From the NCBI GenBank assembly GCA_030374735.1, contig JASCIV010000008.1, positions 24,727-88,726 of the forward strand: 64,000 nucleotides of DNA, written 5' to 3'. Of this stretch, positions 1-9,504 are shown in pieces; position 1 is the stretch's first letter; each line of letters opens with the position of its first letter. Origin of the DNA: Gracilaria caudata. Lineage: Eukaryota > Rhodophyta > Florideophyceae > Gracilariales > Gracilariaceae. The position numbers and the translations under genes were made by a program. A model generated the notes under the pieces. The model was not told the DNA's origin and ran no database searches. It saw only the letters and a list, made by a program, of their open reading frames with translations.

Positions 1-126
1 TCTTTGAGCCAAGTGAAGAGGCATCGGATGATTTACACGCTGTTGGCAGATGAGTTGAGCGCAGGGTACATTCACGCAATCCAAATCATCGCGAAAACCC
101 CAGAAGAAGCTGAAGAATTTCAATAG
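1..126 (+). CDS. BolA-like protein, C-terminal fragment
   Basis: The first 41 codons of the window are open in frame 1 and end with TAG. The translated end reads HRMIYTLLADELSAGYIHA followed by AKTPEE, which matches the C-terminal half of the BolA family (an H-R-x-x-Y helix, then the conserved I-H-A-L-x-I-x-A-K-T-P-E-E strand and turn). BolA proteins pair with monothiol glutaredoxins in iron-sulfur cluster handling in cytosol, mitochondria or plastid. The N-terminal part lies outside the window, so targeting and the exact subfamily cannot be judged. The assignment rests on this short but characteristic tail. Confidence 0.7.
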   Translation, partial: SLSQVKRHRMIYTLLADELSAGYIHAIQIIAKTPEEAEEFQ

Positions 127-274
127 TGCGTATCGCATTTGTGGGCAAAGCCGCACGGTTCACGTTCGCTAAATCACTGTTCTTCATTGTGGTGCATCTT
201 CCTCTTCGAATTCCTTTCGTTGTTAAGCTCAGAAGAAGCACTACATCGCAAATACATAGAAGCGCTCTAGCGTG

Positions 275-932
275 TTAATCAGCACCAACCAAAGCAAATA
301 GCGAGAGACTGGCTAACAGCACGTACTTAACGTGGGGGTAGTCATTCATAATGATCGTGAGCATCCCTGCGTATGGTAAGAAAGCAAATGCCCGTCCTGC
401 TATCATAGGACGAGTGAGCCATTTGCGATATGGCCCATAAAGGTCGCGGTCATCTGGAATGTTATTGTCACCCTTTGAAAGGACGTCAATGCTGCGATCT
501 TCTGTTTCGTGAATCTTAATTATGCGATGTACGATGGGAACGGGTCTTTCCGGCAGCTTGTATACCACAATATCTCCAGATACAAGTCTATCAGTTTTGT
601 CGTAATTAGTCAAAAGCAGAAGATCACCACGATGAACGCCAGGCTCCATACTCCCGCTAAGTACTACAACTATGGGGCTCTCGGAGTTGGATATAAGCAT
701 GAATGTCTTGTACATAATCAAAGCCGCCGAAAGAAGCATTCCCAAGTTGACAACTTGAAGTATCATCTGCCGAAAGGTTTGCCCAAGTTCATGCACAAGA
801 TGTCAGAAGCTGCTTTACACCGCAGGGGATCAAGCCAAGATCGTGCGCAGGAGAATGCTTGCTTACCTGACGCTTCTTCAGATCCTTGAATCTCCGCCAG
901 TAAAAGAGAAACGTTTGAAGCATCTCCATCAT
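275..932 (-). CDS. SEC11: Signal peptidase complex catalytic subunit SEC11 (two exons)
   Basis: Catalytic subunit of the ER signal peptidase, a membrane serine protease with a Ser-His dyad. The main exon (766 down to 275) encodes one membrane segment, then SGSMEP with the nucleophile serine, IVHRIIKIHE with the catalytic histidine, and GDNNIPDDRDLY with the conserved aspartates. The contiguous frame has only a GTG upstream, followed by a stop. Reading further back gives a first exon at 932-867 (ATG, 22 codons ending KDLKKRQ) with donor GTAAGC, a 100-nt intron (866-767) and acceptor CGGCAG directly before ATG ATA CTT. The joined residues KKRQMILQVVNLGM align with the NKRQ...QVLNFGM segment of animal SEC11, so the splice is well supported. 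The protein is 185 aa, close to the usual length of about 180. It converges on the BolA-like gene with a gap of about 150 bp. Confidence 0.93.
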
Positions 933-1456
933 TTTGAAAACAAATAGCTTTCAGAGCTAGAGTGGTCTTGTCTTTGATCGGATGCGTTATACTTCTGTCT
1001 TAGACGCCTGTTTTTTCTAAGTAATCAACACGCGAAGTACTCGACACGCGCAGATAGTGCGGAGGTAACGGAGTCGTTCGATGTGCAACAGTGTTCAAAA
1101 GTGAAACTCAGCAAATCGTAAACAGAAGGAGAGAAAGCATTCCCGTAAGAAGCACTCCGATGAAGCCCTCCGACGCTGACTGCTCTGTTCTAATTGTCGG
1201 ATACGTCGAGTGATTTGCTCAGCTCTATATACGGTAGATAATCTACCGTTCGTAGATAACGCTCATCTACCCGCGTTTGGATTGACTTCGTCGTTGGGTT
1301 AAATTAATCTGCAAAGGGCGCCACATGTACACCGGAACACGTTATTGTCCGATGAAACGAAGACCAGCAACAGAACAACAGCGCGTTTCGACCATGACAA
1401 GTGATCTGCACTACGTTCAGATAAACACACGTTCTCTCTCTCTCAGATATTGACAT

Positions 1457-1487
1457 GTACCCTTCGTACTCTTCGTACCCTTCGTAG
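1457..1487. repeat. Short 9-bp tandem repeat (TACCCTTCG-like)
   Basis: Three and a third units of a 9-mer (TACCCTTCG, TACTCTTCG, TACCCTTCG, TAG). The unit resembles one half of the TACC-TTCGTA palindromes that recur in other gene-free stretches of this window. Confidence 0.6.
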
Positions 1488-1565
1488 TCGTCGATCGAAG
1501 TTGGGGCTTGTCGATACAACGGTGCATAAACCGAAGAAGAGGTGCGAGTATCGACCTGATTCAAG

Positions 1566-1577
1566 TACGACGGTACC
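1566..1577. promoter_or_regulatory. GTACGACGGTAC palindromic motif upstream of SurE
   Basis: Near-palindromic 12-mer, identical to the one at 6641-6652 upstream of the decarboxylase. It sits about 118 bp before the first ATG of the SurE frame. A regulatory role is inferred only from its repeated placement near gene starts. Confidence 0.3.
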
Positions 1578-1694
1578 GCTGAAAGCTCTGAGATGCGCTT
1601 TTGAGAATTTTTAAGTCATGAAGCGTCTGTAGATATAGGCTTGTGTCAGCATTGGATAGAGGATCACAGAATCACGATACTTGACAGCGAACGA

Positions 1695-2924
1695 ATGACT
1701 AATGCAATTGGCTACGCATTTCAAACCCCTTTGAGCGTTTGTTTCAAAGGGATTCCTCGAAGTCGTTCGAGCCACACTTCAAAAAGCAACGAGTGTTTTC
1801 GAACGCGATCTTTGCTTGCGAGCAACAGAAACACCCTGACAATGTCGGCTGACCATGAAATGCGATATGGGCGTGAGCGGGCTCTCTTGCTTACGAATGA
1901 TGATGGGATTCACCCAGAAGATGCGCCGATCCTCCCTCTTGCTCAGAATCTGGTTGCGAAAGGTCATAATGTTGTTGTCGTGGCCCCTGGGCAGAACAAT
2001 TCCGCCTGCAGCCAGCGTATCACCCTCGGAAGGCCTCTAACATTAAGACGTCACCCTGGGTATGAAAAGCGGTTCGGTAATGCTGAGAGAAACGGCACCA
2101 GAAACGGAATACTGAAAGTGTTCTCGGTGGACAAAGGAACCCCTGCAGATTGTATCATAACTGCGATTGAGCCACACACTGGCTTACTTGCGAAGTTAGG
2201 AGTATACCCTTACCTGACACTTTCGGGTGTGAACTACGGTCAAAACATGGGTAGTGATGTGTTGTACTCTGGAACGTTCGCCGGGGCACGTCAAGCAGCC
2301 ATGTATGGGATTCCTGCCATTGCGGCTTCTTTGGACTTGCACAAGCAAGATTGGTCTGACGTCTCGCAAGAAAAATCGTGCGCTCGAGCGATTGCGGCTA
2401 CAGTAGAAATGGCTGAAGTCGTGATTAAGAATCTTCCTAGCTTTCCTCCAGATATGGGTCGACTTAATCCAGAGTTGGCGTTATCTTCTAGTACAATCGC
2501 ACACGACAAAACACGGAACACAACTGAACGTGTGCGGGATGCGTTTGCACGAGGGGATATAGTGTTTAATGTGAATGTTCCCAAAGCGTGGAACGAAAAG
2601 TACAAGATGACTCGATTAGACTCATTGCTCTATCGTGATGTAGTTCAGCTTGAATATGTACCTACTGGAGAAGATGGTCACGCGGAAGAAACGATTGGCA
2701 TTAATATGCGGAGCGCCCGTCCCGATGGTTTGCTGTGCAAAGGTTCAGATTTAGAAGCCGTGAAGCGTGGTTATGCGTCAGTTACTGCAGTTGGCACGTG
2801 GCCCAACCCACACCCGCTTGCAATATCGGAGCAGCTTCTGAACGATGTCGTTCAAAATGGGTTGGATTGGATACCAAAGAGCTCTACCTTGCTACAAAAG
2901 GACGTTAAGCTCAACAATTTTTAA
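1695..2924 (+). CDS. SurE-family 5'/3'-nucleotidase (survival protein E-like)
   Basis: SurE phosphatases hydrolyse nucleoside monophosphates with a divalent metal. The catalytic N-terminus appears as LLLTNDDGIHPE (the paired aspartates of the metal site), followed by VVVVAPGQNNSACSQRITLG, GTPADCI, and LSGVNYGQNMGSDVLYSGTF, which contains the conserved N-x-G-x-N and SGTxxA elements. Two in-frame ATGs are possible: 1842 starts close to the catalytic domain, while 1695 adds about 49 residues rich in Ser, Arg and Thr with few acidic residues, which looks like an organelle transit peptide. The catalytic domain covers roughly residues 55-300 of the longer form. A middle insertion before VFNVNVP and a C-terminal extension make it longer than the bacterial enzyme (about 250 aa). 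Stop TAA at 2922-2924. Confidence 0.88.
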   Translation: MTNAIGYAFQTPLSVCFKGIPRSRSSHTSKSNECFRTRSLLASNRNTLTMSADHEMRYGRERALLLTNDDGIHPEDAPILPLAQNLVAKGHNVVVVAPGQNNSACSQRITLGRPLTLRRHPGYEKRFGNAERNGTRNGILKVFSVDKGTPADCIITAIEPHTGLLAKLGVYPYLTLSGVNYGQNMGSDVLYSGTFAGARQAAMYGIPAIAASLDLHKQDWSDVSQEKSCARAIAATVEMAEVVIKNLPSFPPDMGRLNPELALSSSTIAHDKTRNTTERVRDAFARGDIVFNVNVPKAWNEKYKMTRLDSLLYRDVVQLEYVPTGEDGHAEETIGINMRSARPDGLLCKGSDLEAVKRGYASVTAVGTWPNPHPLAISEQLLNDVVQNGLDWIPKSSTLLQKDVKLNNF

Positions 2925-4374
2925 GCAGATATGTTATCCTTGTTCTTTTTCGAGGCACATCTCATTTTTTCTTTTTTTTCTTGTGTTCATCATGATGTCA
3001 GTTTACCACTAGATGAGTGAAGGGCGTTGTTGAGATGACCTTTTGGACGGGTGAAGGTCACAGATTGCTCTCCAAGGGATATACCCTTCGTAAGTTTATA
3101 CAAGGGTAAAAACGTAAGAGTCTATACGCAATTTTGTTTAACCTTGATGGTGACGTCTGTTTGGAAGCCTTTCTTTGCTTCACATCGGAGCACCATTTCA
3201 CAACGAGATTCAATGCACTTCTCATCACCTAAACGCTTCTGTGGAACCTATTAAAGCGTTACCGTGGCAAAGTCAATCCCTCTAAGGCATGTTTTGCCCT
3301 GCCCCTGACGCGGGCTTGGATATGGAATTCCCCAATCACAATCGGGTTCCGGTTGCAATATTAAACTCAACGCGCTTTCTGACCCATCTCGAAGTGACTA
3401 AAAGTTGAACAGGGCTGCGGGACAGTTTGATTTCATACCACGTTTATTGCGACCGAGATGGGACAAGCTCACAGTCCAAATCGCACGTAATGCCCGCGTA
3501 GTCATTCGCCGCTCTTCCCAGTTATGGGTTTAGGTCGTTCATTTTGAGAATCAAGGGAAGGCTCCACTTCACTTACCTAAGTCAGAAGAAGGCTAACTGG
3601 TTGTCTGACGAGTCGGTTGCCGGCTTTAGGATCTGGTGATTTACAGCTGCCTCTGCTTATTCTACAACGTGCGCTCTACCCTTGTAGTCGCAACAGGATC
3701 GCGTTGTATTCGGATGGGAGGCTGGATCCCTTGAGCTCGCTGAAGAACCTCTCGAGTTCCCACACGAAGCCCTTTGCGGAATTTCCTACTTCTCAGTGGA
3801 TATCAACACTCAACCGAGACGAGCTTGATATCGTCTGTGGAATCCAGATTAGTGTACTTGATGGATTTAACACTCAGCTTTTTTAGCTGTCGCGGTTGCC
3901 TCTCTCATTGCTGTTGCGAGGCATCTTGCCTTGAGAGCCAAAGACACTTGACACTGACTCGAAGTTCGAAACAGGCTGATCTTTCCTGCTGTTGGGAAGG
4001 TGCACATACCGAAGGTAGCGTTCTGTATTACCTTCGGTATGTGCACCTTACCACAGCACAGGAATACGGTTTGTTCAACTTTCCATGTGAAGGAAAGTCG
4101 CCTCTGTAGGACGTAGGCCCTAACAGGATCTGCCCCCCAGGGCACAGGATACCAGAAACTCTTAAGATGTCGTTTCTTCTACTCTTTCACGTAAGAAGGG
4201 CGATCTCCAACATATTGAAATCGCGGCGTATGGCTCTTCGATGCACTACGTACGCGAATGAAGAATTCGAAAGAGTCGCAGTTTCTCATCGAAGACTTTG
4301 CGGCGAATTACGGTTCGAAACAGTTGCGCAGAAGTGTCACAAGCCTTGGGTCACAAGGGTAACCCGTTCGCAAC
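2925..4374. other. Gene-free stretch between SurE and uL11m
   Basis: No frame here encodes a protein I recognise; the short open frames (3051-3254, 3617-3886, 3774-4109) have no motif. Visible structure consists of a loose inverted pair TACCCTT...AAGGGTA at 3082-3108 and a perfect 21-bp hairpin at 3997-4049. The uL11m promoter must lie at its right end. Confidence 0.55.
3997..4049. repeat. Perfect 21-bp inverted repeat with 11-nt loop
   Basis: The left arm 3997-4017 (AAGGTGCACATACCGAAGGTA) is exactly complementary to the right arm 4029-4049, with the loop at 4018-4028. The inner end of each arm carries the CGAAGGTA half-site seen in other intergenic palindromes. A weaker pairing extends a few bases outward. 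It could be a MITE relic or a structured RNA; no protein is involved. Confidence 0.85.
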
Positions 4375-4884
4375 ATGGCGCGGAGAGTAGTAAAGCAGGT
4401 CCTGAAGTTCACACTGCCCGCTGGAAAGGCTGCACCCGCACCACCCGTTGGACCGCGCCTAGGACAGATGGGCGTGAACATCATGCAGTTCTGCAAGGAT
4501 TTCAATGCTGCAACTGCACATTACGTTGATGGAACTCCCCTCACCACCAAGGTCACTGCATACACAGATAGGTCTGCTTCCTTCAAGATCCGCTCTCCAC
4601 CTACGGCATATCTCCTGAAAAAAGCTGCGGGTGTGGAAAAAGGTGCCTCCAGTCCGGGGAATGAAGTTGTTGGGTCTGTGAGCCTAAAACACGTATATGA
4701 GATAGCCAAACTGAAACAACAGGATGTGCATCTTTCACATCTTTCCTTGGAATCCTTATGCAAATCGATCATGACCACTGCGAAGACATGCGGTATTGAA
4801 GTGGAGAAGCCCACGGATGAACAAAAGGCGTCCGCAAGCAAAGATGAAGAAAGAGATGTCGCTGATGAAGCGAGTGCCTCATAA
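4375..4884 (+). CDS. MRPL11: Mitochondrial large-subunit ribosomal protein uL11m
   Basis: uL11 binds the GTPase-associated rRNA region and the L10/L12 stalk of the ribosome. The N-terminal domain shows LKFTLPAGKAAPAPPVGPRL followed by GQMGVNIMQFCKDFNA, the signature glycine/proline-rich segment of bacterial-type uL11. The C-terminal RNA-binding domain is recognisable by SFKIRSPPTAYLLKKAAG and the closing CGIEVE. The 169-aa length and the absence of a long plastid transit peptide point to the mitochondrial form, as in other eukaryotes where the protein starts almost directly with the mature sequence. ATG at 4375 is the only sensible start. A short acidic/basic tail follows the domain. The gene converges on the decarboxylase with only 47 bp between stop codons. 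Confidence 0.9.
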   Translation: MARRVVKQVLKFTLPAGKAAPAPPVGPRLGQMGVNIMQFCKDFNAATAHYVDGTPLTTKVTAYTDRSASFKIRSPPTAYLLKKAAGVEKGASSPGNEVVGSVSLKHVYEIAKLKQQDVHLSHLSLESLCKSIMTTAKTCGIEVEKPTDEQKASASKDEERDVADEASAS

Positions 4885-4931
4885 CAGGGGAAATCCTTCT
4901 TCCTCTTCGTCTTTCGAATTATACGTTCACA

Positions 4932-6518
4932 TCATTCGGCGACAACACGAATTGTTGAAAGCGTTTCATCACTTGCTCCAGATATGCTGCCCCCCGCCTT
5001 TAGAACCGCTTGCAACATATCAAGACTTTCATGAGTCACTCGCTCACCGGCGATGATCATGGGTATTCCTGGAGGATATGGACAAAGGGTCTCAACACTG
5101 ATGCGACCGATGGCTTCTTGCGCGCACAGTGCAGTACTATCAGCAAAGAAGGCATGGCGCGGAGTTACCCCAGTTGTTTCACCTAACGCATCATTTCTCG
5201 TCCACGTCATTTTGGGTATTGGCCCGGATGCACTGTTACTTTGTATGGTGGTGTCATACAATGATAGTGCTGTTACCAATACATCAACGTCACTTTGGGT
5301 AGTCTCGGGAGAGAATACGAATGTTAAGTGACGAAATGATGGAAGCTCAGCATAGACACCATGCTGAGCAATCAAATATTCGTCAACGTCGTAGCCTTGT
5401 ATTCCTGCCGGTAATAGCACTGTAACTCTAGTAGGGTCCAAATCATAAACAAAAGAGTTGGTTTTCCCAACTCCCGTATCGTTCATGCCTAGTACGTCGA
5501 ATCCTTCGATACTGGCAATTCGCACTGCGCAATTCTGGGCGAGAAGTATAGTTTGTAACATCAGCTCCTCTCCTTTCTACTCCATTAACGCACGAGCACC
5601 ATCTAAAGATGCAAGCAGCAAGTAGTTGGGGCTTGTGCTCTGAACCAGTTGTAGCGCCGCACAGATTCTATGTATGTCTACAGATGATCTTCGAACATGC
5701 ATCATGGCCGCCTGTGACTTTGCGGCCAAAGTCTTGTGAGCGCTCTGGATGACAATATCAGCATGCACATCCGTTCCAGACTTTGGCAAGCGAGAATGAA
5801 AAGTTAGGTGAGATCCATGAGCTTCATCTACAATTAGTCTAACTCCAAATTCATGGATGATCCTTGCCACTGCCTCAATGTCGGGACACACGCCATGGTA
5901 CGTAGGTGATACCAATAGCACTGCATCTACTTCTCCATTGTGCTGCTCAGGTACCGCTGCTATATCCTCTGCCTTAACGGTATGCACGAGATCATATTGC
6001 GAATCATAACGAGGAGCTACCCAAACAGGAACTGCACCAGATAAGACCAAAGCATGTATCGCAGACTGGTGAGCATTTCGAGGTAAGATTACCTTTCGTC
6101 CAGGCCTTGAACACGCGAGAATTGCTGCTTCTATACCGCATGTAGTGCCATTCACCAGGAAATGAGTTTGCCATACTAGCGATCCATCCTTTGTGAAAAC
6201 ATCTGCTGCCTTCCTTTGGGCATCTTTAATGACGCCACCTGGAGTGAAGAGATTATCTAGTGCGGGCAGTTCTGGAAGGTCAACTTCAAGAACATTCGCT
6301 TGTGTCAACTTGCGAAAAGATGAATGCAAACGCTTTCCCTGTTTGTGTCCGGGACAGAACAAATTTGCTCGCACACGTTTCGATTCTTGATGAATAGATG
6401 AGATAAGTGGGGTATCTACATTATTAACCTTGCGAGAGCTAACAGCCTCGACACCAATTTCGCTTGGGGCACACGCTCGAAAAGGGGTGAAAGGACGAGC
6501 GAGCTCTTGGGCTGCCAA
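4932..6518 (-). pseudogene. Orn/Lys/Arg decarboxylase, interrupted by an in-frame TAG
   Basis: A fold-type I PLP enzyme of the bacterial/plastid-type Orn/Lys/Arg decarboxylase family (polyamine synthesis). The conserved body starts near residue 45 with FCPGHKQG, continues through LVNGTTCGIEAA, VSPTYHGVCPDI and LIVDEAHGSHLTF, and has the PLP lysine in IQSAHKTLAAKSQAAMMH. After ARALME the frame meets TAG (5577-5579), then continues in the same frame with KGEELM to the C-terminal domain, ending CPYPPGIPMIIAGERV and GGSISGASDETL. Relatives have one residue at the position of the stop, so spacing is preserved. No in-frame ATG precedes the conserved part: a stop lies just upstream of 6518, and the nearest ATG (6571-6569) is in another frame and encodes a basic, hydrophobic leader. 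An upstream intron could restore the 5' end. Alternatives are a recent pseudogene, a sequencing error or stop readthrough. Confidence 0.8.
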
Positions 6519-7418
6519 TTAATGGGAATCGCCGTCTGAAATGAAGGAACCTTTGAGACAATGATCAACATGATGTTTGGTGTTCTTTCGTCAAGGGAAG
6601 GGGAGGTACCTTTGTAATTCGATTGCAAAATCGACTGGAAGTACGACGGTACTTTATCGGACTTTACCCAGTCTTGTTGTGAATGCTGTGGAATCCACAG
6701 TGTGGATTATCCGAACCCTGTCTAAACGGTCACTTGAGTGTGAGCGTCGAAAACACTTGTTTTCTTTATCATGGAAGCTGTGCTCTAATTCCTAACACAA
6801 CTCGTCGAAAACATGTATTTACGATGGGAGTGATTTTGTTTTTTGACAAAATTACATAGCCCGAGACCAGACAAGATCTTTAGCATTATCGCTAGTAGTA
6901 GAACCTTAATCCCACTCGGAGATGAGGTTTGCTGCTAATGCTAGTCTTGCCCGTGGCGTCTTGGACATAAGTAGGGTTTGTACGGGAAAACACATCAACC
7001 AACACTAGTCTTTACAAGTGCCTTTCAACCCTGTGAGGTGGTGTAGAATTTCATATTGCTCCACAGGTAGAAAGGGACCGAATGAAAAAACGAAGAATGG
7101 GCATCGAGCGAGGGGCCAAACTATACCCTGTCGGAAATCTGAGCATGATCGCAAAGGGGCATTCCGTTGTCTTATTTGATTTGAAGCGTTAAACTCGGAT
7201 TAGGGATCCTGCTTAGAATAAGAGTTCCGAAAGCAAAACGTCTATACACAAGTTACCTAGTCGTCACAGACTTGTTAAGCTCTAATCTACAGATATACAG
7301 GCGTCTCGTCCACCAGTCGTGTCCCCCTCCCCTTTGGAGTACATTGAATTCATTTCAAAAGATTGAGCGCCTTCAAAATCCTCGAGTAAGAAAGTTCTAA
7401 GAACTGTCGAGTGTGTAG
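6519..7418. other. Gene-free stretch, 5' side of the decarboxylase
   Basis: It holds the presumed decarboxylase leader and promoter, including the palindrome GTACGACGGTAC at 6641-6652, identical to the 12-mer at 1566. The rest (about 6700-7418) shows no recognisable gene or repeat. The 3' end of the next minus-strand gene abuts it. Confidence 0.5.
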
Positions 7419-8765
7419 TTAGTCATTCGTGGATACGTCTGATTGAACGTTTGCGAAATCCTGAATGACGCTGGCAAACAGGCGTCCAAGACGGTCGCTT
7501 TCTTTTTGTGATTGCTTTTTGCAGTCGGCAAGATCTTCTGCATGCTTTTCCTTCTCATCCTCTCTCTCGTCGCGCATTTCCTCTATTTTGCAAAGCAGAG
7601 CTCTCCTGGATTCTGTCTCTTCCAATAGGCGGGCACGCAACTGCTTGATCTCGGTATTCATGTTGTCGATCAACATGTTCTTGCGGTTTCGCTCTTCTTG
7701 CTCAGCTTTTGAAAGCATTTCCCTTTCACGGCGCTCGACATCTCTTGCAGCTGTAGCAGACGCCAGCACTTCAACCATCACTTGTTTTTCCTTCTGAGAA
7801 GCTGAAAGGACAGCGTTTTCTCGTTCCAACCTTATAACCTTGGCATGCAAGTGAGCCATTTTTCGTTGCACAGCTTGCATTGTTATGTTAGTCTTTTCTA
7901 TCGCTTCATCGCGTTCGTTCTCAAAGGCGCGCCTGAGTTTATCCTTTTCCACGCGTTCCCGTTCCAGTTGAATATGCAGTGTGTGTATTGCGGCGTGTGA
8001 TTCTTTTTCGAGAGCCTCCAATTCTTCTTCAAAACAGACCTTCTGTTTGTTCAGAATGTCTGTCGTCTTTTGTGCATGTTCACTGTTCATTTCGCGAATT
8101 CTATCCTGATAGGCTGCTCTCAGAAGACGCTGTCCATGGGTTTGTGAGGTGGCGCGGACTTCCATGACCCGCATTCGTAATCGAGCGACGAGGCGAGTGA
8201 GACGGTTATTATCATTAATCAAATCCTGACAAGTTGAGCAACCAGCTTCTTGAGGAGTGAATGGCGACAAGATATTAGAGGGTGAGCTCTGGGGGATTGG
8301 GTTCGAAGACGAGTAGAAGTCGTTCTCTTCTGAACTTAAGTTTTGTTCTGCATGCTGAGGAGTATCTTCCGGAACTTCGGATTCAGTGGTGTCTTCCTTT
8401 CTCGACTGGGAGACCGCGGAGGTCTCGGATTGAGGAAAACTTTCTTCCCTGCTTACTTCAGATTCGTCCTTCTCTGAAACAAGGCTCTCGTCTTCAAAAT
8501 GTGTTTGCGGTGTCTGCGGGGTGCTTTGGGAAGCCGATAGAACTTGCTCGTGTTCATCTCGTTCCATTTTGGGCGGAAAGGATGAACCAGATCCCTCTGA
8601 TGCCGAAGAACTGATTTCAAAATCGTCGTCCGGTACCAAAACGGTTTCCGTAACCGGCATGACTGCAGTGGATGAGTAGACGAAGTGGCGAGGTCGTTTT
8701 GGCACTTCTCGAAGACTCGTTAGAACTGGGCTTTGTGGTCCTTCGCACGGCGCGAGCGTCTGCAT
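7419..8765 (-). CDS. Coiled-coil protein of unknown function
   Basis: I do not recognise a family. The upstream in-frame codon at 8861 is GTG preceded by a stop, so the ATG at 8765-8763 is the likely start, giving about 448 aa. The first 170 or so residues are low complexity, acidic and rich in Ser, Glu and Gln. A CSTCQDL element (about residue 180) precedes a long heptad-patterned coiled coil rich in Glu, Arg, Lys and Leu that runs almost to the C-terminus. Composition fits a cytoskeletal or centrosomal scaffold, but that is inference only. The 5' flank is GC-rich, and an alternative spliced first exon starting at the ATG near 8880 cannot be excluded. Confidence 0.6.
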   Translation of the reverse strand: MQTLAPCEGPQSPVLTSLREVPKRPRHFVYSSTAVMPVTETVLVPDDDFEISSSASEGSGSSFPPKMERDEHEQVLSASQSTPQTPQTHFEDESLVSEKDESEVSREESFPQSETSAVSQSRKEDTTESEVPEDTPQHAEQNLSSEENDFYSSSNPIPQSSPSNILSPFTPQEAGCSTCQDLINDNNRLTRLVARLRMRVMEVRATSQTHGQRLLRAAYQDRIREMNSEHAQKTTDILNKQKVCFEEELEALEKESHAAIHTLHIQLERERVEKDKLRRAFENERDEAIEKTNITMQAVQRKMAHLHAKVIRLERENAVLSASQKEKQVMVEVLASATAARDVERREREMLSKAEQEERNRKNMLIDNMNTEIKQLRARLLEETESRRALLCKIEEMRDEREDEKEKHAEDLADCKKQSQKESDRLGRLFASVIQDFANVQSDVSTND

Positions 8766-9504
8766 GGGGCGAGCGAAGTCAAGTTTGAGAAATGGGAACG
8801 CAGGCGGCGGCGGCGCCACAGGGCGCAGCAGCAGCGGGTAAGTTGACGGCGAAGAGGTCACCGGGCACTCGCGAAGTCATTCCCGCCCGTGGCTTAACTT
8901 GAACCTGTCTGGTCATGCATTTGGCAGGAGAGGGGGCTCGTTGCCAACGGCAGCTTGCAGCTGCAGGCAACCAATTATGTAAGGACCTTGCTAATAGCCT
9001 TTTAACCTATATCCCCTAGTAGCCGGTGCTGCTCAGGACTGGAGTCCAGTTCCTGAAACACCGACGCATTTTCTTTCGTGCAGGCTACCTAGCAGGCTTC
9101 CCGTTTTCAAATGGGTGTTTATTTTTGATTAATTCGAAATCTGTTAGAATCCCGCGCTCAGTTGAATTCGGTGAGACAGTGTTGGTCAACGGCGCTTCAT
9201 CTCCTTGGAGTGGTCTATCATCACAAATGACTTTCTCATGGTACATTTTGGTACCTTCGTAAACATTTTGGAGTGTCAGTTGTCTGGCTTTGATGGTGCT
9301 TCAGGCCCTCGGGCACATGAGGGCTAGCAAACGAGCTTCTACAACGGTACACGGAAAGCAAGAAAAAGGTACATTCGGAGCTCTGCCTTTTGGAGGACTA
9401 ACATCATCTTACGCATCACAACAGTTGGCTATTAGACCTACAACTCCGCTGGATTTGATATCTAACCTGGTTCAAAGTTGCTATTCGCCCCTCGCAGCAT
9501 CATA
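8766..9504. other. Divergent promoter region between the coiled-coil gene and SAC3
   Basis: Contains no recognisable coding frame. A GGTACCTTCGTA half-palindrome lies at 9250-9261, about 243 bp before the SAC3 ATG, and belongs to the motif family seen upstream of other genes here. Confidence 0.5.

Larger units (their letters stand above)
933..1694. other. Gene-free divergent region between SEC11 and SurE
   Basis: No convincing coding frame; the one longer minus frame (1304-1564) lacks similarity to anything I recognise and covers a tandem repeat. The stretch should hold the promoters of both flanking genes. It contains a perfect 9-bp inverted repeat at 1231-1249 (ACGGTAGAT, one base, ATCTACCGT), a 9-bp tandem repeat at about 1457-1487 and the palindrome GTACGACGGTAC at 1566-1577. 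Confidence 0.6.

Noticed and set aside
4932..6518. TAG reassigned to an amino acid in this genome
   Set aside because: RPA2, the fucosyltransferase-like gene and the BolA fragment all end with TAG at the family-appropriate C-terminus, so TAG is a working stop codon. The second apparent in-frame TAG (36.35 kb) lies in a frameshifted pseudogene.
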